A stretch of 6,451 nt of DNA, taken from the NCBI GenBank assembly GCA_030697085.1, contig JAUYQT010000458.1, positions 1-6,451 of the forward strand. Reading direction: 5' to 3'. Within the stretch, counting starts at the first letter, position 1; each line of letters starts with the position of its first letter. The position numbers and the translations under genes were made by a program. Origin of the DNA: Azonexus sp. (GTDB lineage: Bacteria > Pseudomonadota > Gammaproteobacteria > Burkholderiales > Rhodocyclaceae). The notes beneath the pieces were generated by a model. The model made no database searches, was not told where the DNA came from, and worked only from the letters and a program-made list of their open reading frames with translations. Shown in pieces: positions 1-5,136 of the stretch.

Positions 1-254
1 TCCAGCATCGTGGACACATTTTGATGGGTGCGGGTCACTCGATCGCCGTGCAGAACTTCAACGAAAATATCTCCATCCTGATCATGACCGGCCTGTATTA
101 CCTGATGATCAAGATAGATCTATCGATCTACTGGGTGGTCACGCTATTTGGTCTTTTCGTCAGCACTCTGATGTACATCATCCGTCAGCGCCACCTTGCC
201 AACCAGTTGGCGCAGGACGATGTTCAGCATCTGGACGATTCAGCCCACCATTAA
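1..254 (+). CDS. lplT: LplT-type lysophospholipid transporter, C-terminal end (partial)
   Basis: Reading frame enters from the left edge (first full codon at base 3) and stops with TAA at 252-254, giving 83 visible residues. The segment beginning QHRGH and continuing through GAGHSIAVQNFNEN is recognisable as the end of LplT. LplT is an inner-membrane major facilitator protein that moves lysophospholipids such as lysophosphatidylethanolamine from the outer to the inner leaflet for re-acylation by Aas. Two hydrophobic stretches (around ISILIMTGLYYLMI and IYWVVTLFGLFVSTLMYII) fit the last two membrane helices. They are followed by a positively charged RQRH and a short acidic, His-ending cytoplasmic tail. 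The gene converges on the uracil-DNA glycosylase gene, whose stop lies 43 bases away. An internal TTG/ATG at 21-26 is not the real start, because the conserved region continues upstream of it. The identity comes from motif recognition; another closely related MFS transporter is possible. Confidence 0.85.
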   Translation, partial: QHRGHILMGAGHSIAVQNFNENISILIMTGLYYLMIKIDLSIYWVVTLFGLFVSTLMYIIRQRHLANQLAQDDVQHLDDSAHH

Positions 255-256
255 AT

Positions 257-296
257 CTGGAAACCTCAGTTGCTGCCGTAAAACCAAGGTTTCCAG
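257..296. terminator. inverted repeat between convergent genes, probable two-way terminator
   Basis: CTGGAAACCT at 257-266 is the exact reverse complement of AGGTTTCCAG at 287-296 (10-bp perfect stem, 20-base loop). It fills the space between the lplT stop (252-254, +) and the glycosylase stop (298-300, -), as expected for a shared terminator. Against it, neither side has a good T run after the stem (GTTAAAAC on +, ATTTAATG on -), and the loop is long. The position is the strongest argument. Confidence 0.55.
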
Positions 297-297
297 G

Positions 298-1173
298 TTA
301 AAACGGCAGTTCCGCTGACGCCCGCGCCCGCAGCAAACGACGGGCGAAGAGCAGGTCTTCCCAGGCTTTAATCTTGTCAGGCAAATTACGCAGCAGGTAA
401 GCCGGGTGATAAGTCACGACGACGGGGATCCCGGCGTACTCAAAGCGCGTACCGCGCATTTCGGCAATTTTTTTATCCCCGTGCAACAAGCCATGCACCG
501 CAACCTTGCCCAGCAGCACAATAATTTTTGGCTTAAGCAAGGCAATCTGGCGCTCAAGATAAGGCCGGCAGGCGACAACTTCAGCGGTTTCTGGCGAGCG
601 ATTACCGGGTGGCCGACACTTCACTGCATTGGTGAGATAAACCTTGTTGCCACGGCTGATATCGAGCGCAGCCAACATGTTATCAAGCAGTTTCCCGGCC
701 GGGCCAACGAACGGTTCACCCTGCGTATCTTCCTCCGTCCCCGGCCCATCGCCGATAAACAACCAATCAGGATTGAGATCGCCGACGCCTAGCACCGCCT
801 GCTTGCGTTGCTCGCCAAGCGGACAGCCTTTGCAGGCCGCAACCTGTCTGGCCAATTCCGGCCAATTCAGGCGGTCGACCGAAAGACCCGCCTTTACTTC
901 CATCGTCGCAGCCGTCGGTTGAAAATCATCCTGAGGCACAACAGACCTGATTGGCCTAACCACTTCGATCTCTGGCGCGCTAACCGGCCGCTCGGTGAAA
1001 GCCGGCGTCTTTTCAGCAACCTTGGCAGCCGCGCCAGCCACGCTAGCCACTGCTTCAACCGGCACCTGCGCAAGCACGTCAACCGGCAAATTCGCCAGCA
1101 CGCCAGGCTCCCGTTGCACCCAGATCGGCGAAATGCCCATTTCAACCAGCATTTGCTCACGGCTCAGACTCAT
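298..1173 (-). CDS. family 4 (Fe-S) uracil-DNA glycosylase
   Basis: 291-residue protein. The C-terminal two thirds (about 105-285) is a family 4 uracil-DNA glycosylase, once annotated as a phage SPO1 DNA polymerase-related protein; these enzymes excise uracil from DNA to start base excision repair. All four expected iron-sulfur cysteines are visible: C114 and C117 (CKGC), C186 (VKCRPPGNRSP) and C202 (VACRPYL). The first active-site motif is GDGPGTEEDTQGEPF at 141-155, where the more usual GEAPG is GDGPG. The second is YHPAYLLR at 255-262. Residues 1-104 form an Ala/Pro/Val-rich extension without clear domain, longer than in compact archaeal or Thermus members (about 200 residues); such tethers are common in betaproteobacterial versions. 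The ATG overlaps the rimI TGA by four bases (ATGA), with AAGGA about 6 bases upstream, so this start is well supported. It is the last gene of the tsaB-rimI-udg operon. Confidence 0.92.
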   Translation of the reverse strand: MSLSREQMLVEMGISPIWVQREPGVLANLPVDVLAQVPVEAVASVAGAAAKVAEKTPAFTERPVSAPEIEVVRPIRSVVPQDDFQPTAATMEVKAGLSVDRLNWPELARQVAACKGCPLGEQRKQAVLGVGDLNPDWLFIGDGPGTEEDTQGEPFVGPAGKLLDNMLAALDISRGNKVYLTNAVKCRPPGNRSPETAEVVACRPYLERQIALLKPKIIVLLGKVAVHGLLHGDKKIAEMRGTRFEYAGIPVVVTYHPAYLLRNLPDKIKAWEDLLFARRLLRARASAELPF

Positions 1174-1631
1174 GCCAGTTCCTTGTCAAAGATCAGCGCA
1201 TCTTCGCGCCCGTTACTGGCCGGGTAATACCCCTTGCGCAAGCCAATCTGGCGAAAGCCAAAATGCCGGTACAACTCAACCGCCCGCTCGTTGGATATCC
1301 TCACTTCGAGAAACAGCCGGTTGGCATGGTTGAGGCGGGCGGTTTCCATCGCGTGGCGCAGCAGGCGTGCGCCATAACCCTGCCCTTGATAACGCTGACA
1401 GACGCTGATGTTGAGCAGATGCGCCTCATCGAGCACCGCCATCACCACCGAAAAACCGATTAAATCACCGCCCACGCGCAAGACCCAGACGCTATGACCG
1501 ACCGCCAATGAGTCGGCAAAGTTACCGCGCGACCAGGGGAAAGACTGCACGGATGCCTCAAGTGCGGTCACTGCATCGAGATCGCGCTCGTTCATTGGGA
1601 AAAACTCGGCGACGATGTGCAACTCGCTCAC
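1170..1631 (-). CDS. rimI: ribosomal protein S18-alanine N-acetyltransferase RimI
   Basis: 153-residue GNAT-fold acetyltransferase that uses acetyl-CoA to acetylate the N-terminal alanine of ribosomal protein S18. Seen in the sequence: FPWSRGNF near 31-38 (substrate-side FPW typical of RimI); LLNISVCQRYQGQGYGARLL around 72-91, containing the acetyl-CoA pyrophosphate loop (Q/R-x-x-G-x-G); LEVRISN at 108-114, with E109 in the position of the catalytic glutamate; and ELYRHFGF at 119-126, with Y121 in the position of the general acid. The ending GYYPASNGREDALIF is a RimI signature. The start is GTG at 1629-1631, overlapping the tsaB stop as GTGA, with GAAGG about 9 bases upstream. An ATG at codon 13 would cut into the first beta strand and is less likely. 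The end overlaps the glycosylase start by four bases. Pairing with tsaB is common, and some GNATs of this kind have other protein targets. Confidence 0.93.
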   Translation of the reverse strand: MSELHIVAEFFPMNERDLDAVTALEASVQSFPWSRGNFADSLAVGHSVWVLRVGGDLIGFSVVMAVLDEAHLLNISVCQRYQGQGYGARLLRHAMETARLNHANRLFLEVRISNERAVELYRHFGFRQIGLRKGYYPASNGREDALIFDKELA

Positions 1632-2317
1632 GCCCGACCGCCTTCACTGAGGCGTTCAGCCACAGTTTTGGCCACTTTGTCGCGAATATAGAGCGGTACT
1701 GCCAGCGCCGCATCCAGCCCCTCGCCACGCGCCGCACGGGGGGCGGCGATTCGGGCCAGCGCGGCGGCTGTCGGCAAAACGCCGGCCTGCACGGCAATCC
1801 CGTTCGCCGCCAGTCGCTGCCGCAATTCCGGATAGGCGGCAGGTGCGTTACCACAGACCAGCCACCCTTCAGACAACGGCAAAGGAACATCGGCGGGCGA
1901 TGAAACACGAATTTCACCTTGCAGAATGTAGCCCTCGGCAGAACGCCGATAACTGCCTGAATAAACCTCACCCATACGCGCATCGAGCACGGCCAAAACC
2001 TGTTCGGCGCCCGTCAGTTCAGCCATGGCTTCAAGGCTGGTTACCGGCAACAAGGAAATATTCGCTGCTACCGCCAAACCCTGGGCAATGCCACAGGCGA
2101 CGCGCAAACCCGTAAAAGCGCCCGGACCAACACCGAAAGCAATGGCATCGAGTTGGCTGACTTTCAACCCGGCTTCACCAAGCAGTTGGCGGATCAGTGG
2201 CAACAGGGTTTCAGAATGCGACTGACCGAGAGGGCACAGGCGCTCGATAATTTCACCGTCACGCCAGAGCGCGCAGGAGCCAAGTTCGGTAGATGTTTCG
2301 AGAGCTAATATCAACAT
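1628..2317 (-). CDS. tsaB: tRNA t6A biosynthesis protein TsaB
   Basis: 229-residue protein of the ASKHA fold, the length expected for TsaB (YeaZ). TsaB is the non-catalytic partner that binds TsaD, and with TsaE supports transfer of threonylcarbamoyl to A37 of ANN-decoding tRNAs in the cytoplasm. Diagnostic motifs: MLILALETSTELGSCAL at the N-terminus (phosphate-1-like strand), QSHSETLLPLI at 32-42, DAIAFGVGPGAFTGLRV at 57-73, LAVLDARMGEVY near 108-119, and the C-terminal PLYIRDKVAKT at 208-218, which resembles the family's usual PxYLRDxVA ending. It is the first gene of the three-gene operon and overlaps rimI by GTGA. The ribosome binding site at the ATG (2315-2317) is weak (AGGT about 15 bases upstream). 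Only 46 bases separate it from the upstream small exported-protein gene, so it may be read through from that gene; no clear terminator is seen between them. Confidence 0.95.
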   Translation of the reverse strand: MLILALETSTELGSCALWRDGEIIERLCPLGQSHSETLLPLIRQLLGEAGLKVSQLDAIAFGVGPGAFTGLRVACGIAQGLAVAANISLLPVTSLEAMAELTGAEQVLAVLDARMGEVYSGSYRRSAEGYILQGEIRVSSPADVPLPLSEGWLVCGNAPAAYPELRQRLAANGIAVQAGVLPTAAALARIAAPRAARGEGLDAALAVPLYIRDKVAKTVAERLSEGGRA

Positions 2318-2350
2318 AGTCGGGCATTTTACCGGACCTGCACGCTCGCT

Positions 2351-2370
2351 GCTTCAGTCCGCTTCAGTCG
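2351..2370. repeat. 10-bp imperfect tandem repeat
   Basis: GCTTCAGTCC at 2351-2360 is followed directly by GCTTCAGTCG at 2361-2370 (9 of 10 bases identical). The right copy contains the stop codon of the small exported-protein gene (complement of 2364-2366). Probably a small local duplication; no function is apparent. Confidence 0.6.
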
Positions 2371-2669
2371 CGGCGACCGCCTCGCCTGCCCTGGCCATCA
2401 CGCCCGTCGGGATTGCCCGGCTCACGACCTTGTTGGCGCATCTCGTCGCGCAGTCGGCGCCGCTCTTCCGGCGGCACATCCTGCCAACGCCGTTCGCCCT
2501 CGTCGCGACGAATATTGTGCTCCTCCTGCCAGTGCTGGCGCATTTGCTGACGCATTTCCCGACGCTCCTCGGGGGGCAGATCACGCCACGACGTCTGCGC
2601 CCACACGCTGCCATTTGAGCCGAGCAGGCTCAAGAGCAGCAACAGTGAGGGAATAAGTCGATTTTTCAT
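2364..2669 (-). CDS. small Arg-rich predicted exported protein with repeated PPEER motif
   Basis: 101 residues if started at the ATG at 2667-2669. This start gives a textbook signal peptide: MKNR, then a Leu-rich core at about 5-17, then SVWA before Q25 as a likely signal peptidase site. The mature part contains two copies of a motif 34 residues apart: WRDLPPEERREMRQQMRQ (28-45) and WQDVPPEERRRLRDEMRQ (62-79). It ends in a Gly/Arg-rich tail (GRRGGRRD). The repeats resemble those in DUF3106-type proteobacterial secreted proteins, and more loosely the LTxxQ motifs of Spy/CpxP periplasmic chaperones; I cannot decide between these and give no function. An in-frame ATG at 2721-2723 would add 18 residues ahead of the signal peptide and is unlikely. 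No good ribosome binding site is seen for either start. It is divergent from ompR and shares its upstream region, so OmpR control is possible. Confidence 0.7.
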   Translation of the reverse strand: MKNRLIPSLLLLLSLLGSNGSVWAQTSWRDLPPEERREMRQQMRQHWQEEHNIRRDEGERRWQDVPPEERRRLRDEMRQQGREPGNPDGRDGQGRRGGRRD

Positions 2670-2738
2670 GGCGTTGGGAGCAAGGTCAGGGTTCCTTATG
2701 AAGCATTGTCCATCCCTGCCCATCAGGCGAGTGCTTCG

Positions 2739-2758
2739 ATTTGTAAAAAAATGTTTCC
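2739..2758. promoter_or_regulatory. candidate OmpR-binding site in the divergent promoter region
   Basis: The + strand reads TGT (2742-2744), seven A, TGT (2752-2754). On the - strand this is GAAACA, then T7, then ACA, with the two ACA cores exactly 10 bp apart. Known enterobacterial OmpR sites are tandem half-sites whose ACA cores also sit 10 bp apart in an A/T-rich setting. The site lies 72 bp before the ompR start and about 70 bp before the start of the divergent exported-protein gene, so it could serve either. Only one clear pair is visible, and an A/T run can imitate such a site. Confidence 0.35.
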
Positions 2759-2829
2759 CGCAAATGGCTGGACATTACTTGTTACCATTCAGCACGATTA
2801 ATTGACTGCCGGCAATTATCCTTCAGCCC

Positions 2830-3558
2830 ATGAACGAACAAAACCAACATCTTCTCGTCGTCGACGACGACGCCCGTTTGCGTGATTTGCTCACCCGCTA
2901 TCTGAGCGAACAGGGTTTTGAGGTCAACGCCGTGGCCGACGGCAAGCAAATGGACAAAATCCGCAGCCGCGAGCATTTCCATCTCATCGTGCTCGACCTG
3001 ATGATGCCCGGTGAAGATGGCCTGACCATTTGCCGCCGCCTGCGCGGTAGCGGCGATTTGACACCAATCATCATGCTCACCGCCAAAGGGGACGAAGTAG
3101 ATCGCATCGTCGGCCTTGAAATGGGCGCCGACGACTATCTGCCCAAGCCCTTCAACCCGCGCGAATTACTCGCCCGTATCCATGCCGTGCTGCGCCGCCA
3201 GAGCAACAAACCGCCCGGCGCGCCGGAAACGGAAGATGAAACCGTCAGTTTCGGCAATATTGAAGTTGATCTCGCCGCTCGCACGCTCAAACGCGGCGAC
3301 GAGCTAATGCCGCTGACCACCGGCGAGTTTGCCGTCCTTAAAGTGCTGCTTCACCACCCACGCCAACCACTCTCGCGTGACAAGTTGATGACGTTGGCCC
3401 GTGGTCGCGAACAGGGGCCGTTTGATCGCGCCATCGATGTGCAAGTTTCCCGCCTACGCAAGCTGATTGAAAACGATCCGGCTCAGCCGCGCTATCTGCA
3501 AACCGTCTGGGGCTTTGGCTACGTCTTTATTCCGGACGGCACCAGTCGCGAGGCATGA
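2830..3558 (+). CDS. ompR: two-component response regulator OmpR
   Basis: 242 residues, very close in length and sequence to E. coli OmpR (239). Receiver domain at about 7-122: acidic pocket D12-D13 in LLVVDDDARLRD, phospho-acceptor D56 in LIVLDLMMPGEDGL, switch T84 in MLTAKG, and K106 in YLPKPFNPRELLARI. A linker with Pro/Glu residues (127-137) leads to the winged-helix DNA-binding domain (about 138-236). This carries PLTTGEFAVLKVLL, LSRDKLMTLARGRE, the recognition helix around DRAIDVQVSRLRKLIE, and the C-terminal hairpin RYLQTVWGFGYVFIPDG. Phosphorylated OmpR binds tandem sites to control porin and envelope genes. The start matches the E. coli protein within a few residues, but no Shine-Dalgarno is visible before it (CCTTCAGCCC), so initiation may be weak or the leader short. 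The stop overlaps the envZ start by ATGA, indicating one transcript and coupled translation. Confidence 0.96.
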   Translation: MNEQNQHLLVVDDDARLRDLLTRYLSEQGFEVNAVADGKQMDKIRSREHFHLIVLDLMMPGEDGLTICRRLRGSGDLTPIIMLTAKGDEVDRIVGLEMGADDYLPKPFNPRELLARIHAVLRRQSNKPPGAPETEDETVSFGNIEVDLAARTLKRGDELMPLTTGEFAVLKVLLHHPRQPLSRDKLMTLARGREQGPFDRAIDVQVSRLRKLIENDPAQPRYLQTVWGFGYVFIPDGTSREA

Positions 3559-4886
3559 TGCCGCGCACGCTGTTAGCCCGCACATTTTTGCTGCTGGCGA
3601 CGCTGGTGCTGCTCACCACAGCGGCCTGGCTCAGCCTCTTTCGCTATATTGAAGCCGAGCCGCGAGCGCGGGAAACGGCGCAATTGGCAACTTCTGCGGT
3701 CAACCTGATTCGTGCCTCACTATTTGCTGCCGCCCCAGAAAAACGCCGCGCTCTGTTTGCTGAATTTTCAACCCGGGAAGGCATCCGCCTGTTGCCCGCC
3801 GAGCCGGGTGACGAAATCAAGGGCATGCCCGACACGCGATTTCAAAGCCTCCTGCGAAAAGAACTGATCAGCCGCCTGGGCGCACACACCCGCGTTGCTG
3901 CCAGTGTGGATGACGTGACCGGTTTCTGGGTCAGCTTTCGTCTTGATGAACACGACGACGAAGAATACTGGCTGGTTTTGCCACGCGAACGCGCCACCCG
4001 CAGCATTGCCCGGCATTGGCTAAGCTGGGGTTTGCTCGCCATCGCGCTCGCCCTGGCGGTTGCCTGGCTAATCGCCTCGCGCATCAGCCAGCCGTTGAAA
4101 GCAATGGCCAAATCGGCCGAAACGGTCGGCCGCGGCCAAATTCCAGCGCCATTGCCGGAAGATGGCGCCGAAGAATTGAGCCGCCTGGCCAAAGCCTTCA
4201 ATCATATGGCGACTAATCTGCAACGCTATGAACAGGACCGTTCCGAAGTGCTGGCCGGCATTTCGCACGATCTGCGCACCCCGCTCACCCGGCTCCGGCT
4301 GGAAGCCGAAATGAGCATCGCAGATCGCGCTACCCAGCAAGCCGTCATTGCCGATATCGAGCAAATGGCCGCTGTCATTTCGCAATTTATGGATTACGCC
4401 CGTACTGAATCCGGTGAGGAAGCCGTCATCTGCGACCTCGGCTCACTGCTCGTCAGCATTGTCGAACGGCAAGCCTGCATCGGTCGGCCCTGTAAATTTG
4501 AATTCGCCGATCTGCCTGACTTGTGGCTGCGCCCGAAAGCCATCACGCGAGCCGTGACCAACCTGATCGACAACGCCTGGAAATACGGTGGCGGTGAGGT
4601 AAAAATAAAAGCCGCTGTGACCCAGGAGCACGGCCAGCGCGGTGCGGTCAACAACGAAATATGGCTCGAAATCATCGATCACGGCCCCGGTATTCCGCCG
4701 GCTGAAACTGAACGCCTGAAACGCCCCTTCACCCAACTGGAAACTGCCCGCACCAACGCCAGCGGCACCGGCCTCGGCCTCGCCATCGTCGAACGCATCG
4801 CCCGTCTGCACGATGGCCGGCTCGAATTATTGCCCAACCCCGGCGGCGGTTTGCTGGCTCGATTGGTGCTGCCGATCGACGGCTAA
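3555..4886 (+). CDS. envZ: osmosensing sensor histidine kinase EnvZ
   Basis: 443 residues, the usual EnvZ length. The layout is: membrane helix 1 (about 10-32); a periplasmic domain of about 120 residues ending in VLPRERATRS; membrane helix 2 (about 155-175); a HAMP linker beginning RISQPLKAMAKSAE (176-189) and running to about 228; and a dimerisation/phosphotransfer domain with GISHDLRTPLTRLRLE, where H238 is the phosphorylated histidine. The ATPase domain has the N box NLIDNAWKYG (336-345), G1 box DHGPGIP (375-381), F-box region PFTQLE (391-396) and G2 box GTGLGLAIVERI (404-415). EnvZ phosphorylates and dephosphorylates OmpR in response to osmolarity and envelope state. The start is one of two adjacent ATGs (3555 or 3558). 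GAGG at 3550-3553 is only 1 base from the first and 4 from the second, so 3558 is slightly better on spacing. No key residue is missing. Confidence 0.95.
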   Translation: MMPRTLLARTFLLLATLVLLTTAAWLSLFRYIEAEPRARETAQLATSAVNLIRASLFAAAPEKRRALFAEFSTREGIRLLPAEPGDEIKGMPDTRFQSLLRKELISRLGAHTRVAASVDDVTGFWVSFRLDEHDDEEYWLVLPRERATRSIARHWLSWGLLAIALALAVAWLIASRISQPLKAMAKSAETVGRGQIPAPLPEDGAEELSRLAKAFNHMATNLQRYEQDRSEVLAGISHDLRTPLTRLRLEAEMSIADRATQQAVIADIEQMAAVISQFMDYARTESGEEAVICDLGSLLVSIVERQACIGRPCKFEFADLPDLWLRPKAITRAVTNLIDNAWKYGGGEVKIKAAVTQEHGQRGAVNNEIWLEIIDHGPGIPPAETERLKRPFTQLETARTNASGTGLGLAIVERIARLHDGRLELLPNPGGGLLARLVLPIDG

Positions 4887-5136
4887 GAGAGCCGGCGCAA
4901 CAATCCAGATTTTTCCTTCGCAATTGAGGGGGCTCATCATTCTTGATGGATTTCGGGCAAGCGTTCGCTTACTTCAATCCAGATTGGGGATTGGCTGGGC
5001 AGAAAGCTAGCACTCATGACCAAATCGTATCGTGGCAAAATGCATGTTTTTCTTTGCGTTCAATGTCCGCAAAGAAAACTGCGCAAATCCCCGCGCCAAC
5101 GCGGCCAGCAATACCGACCTTCACCGAAAAAAAACC
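4887..5136. other. gene-poor stretch between envZ and the methyltransferase gene
   Basis: No convincing gene or strong terminator lies in these 250 bases. Visible elements are a direct repeat CAATCCAGATT at 4901-4911 and 4975-4985; a short stem CAATCC (4975-4980) / GGATTG (4988-4993); a tandem GATTGGG/GATTGGC at 4982-4995; a perfect 11-bp inverted repeat at 5048-5078; and a run of eight A at 5127-5134 just before the methyltransferase start. This is the boundary between the ompR-envZ locus and a probable accessory gene, and presumably holds that gene's promoter, which I cannot place with confidence. Confidence 0.6.
5048..5078. repeat. perfect 11-bp inverted repeat upstream of the methyltransferase gene
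   Basis: TTTTCTTTGCG (5048-5058) and CGCAAAGAAAA (5068-5078) are exact reverse complements separated by nine bases (TTCAATGTC). The stem has T on its 5' arm and A on its 3' arm and no T run after it, so it does not look like a terminator on either strand. It ends 58 bases before the ATG at 5137. Possible roles are an operator for a dimeric regulator or an mRNA hairpin in the leader. The symmetry is seen directly; the role is inference. Confidence 0.55.

Noticed and set aside
2670..2723. Longer start (ATG 2721-2723) for the small exported protein
   Set aside because: It would place 18 mostly polar residues before a complete signal peptide, with no ribosome binding site; the start at 2669 explains the protein better.
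2802..2807. TTGACT as a -35 box for ompR
   Set aside because: No matching -10 box at 16-18 bases; the only A/T-rich hexamer (TTATCC region, about 2816) is much too close, so I do not call a promoter.
4443..4811. Long antisense frame within envZ, and similar long antisense or shifted frames within the glycosylase, rimI-tsaB and ompR genes
   Set aside because: Each lies over a gene with clear family motifs; such frames are expected from GC-rich codon use and show no motifs of their own.
5048..5078. Palindrome as the envZ terminator
   Set aside because: Stem has T on the 5' arm and A on the 3' arm, lacks a following T run, and lies about 160 bases after the envZ stop.
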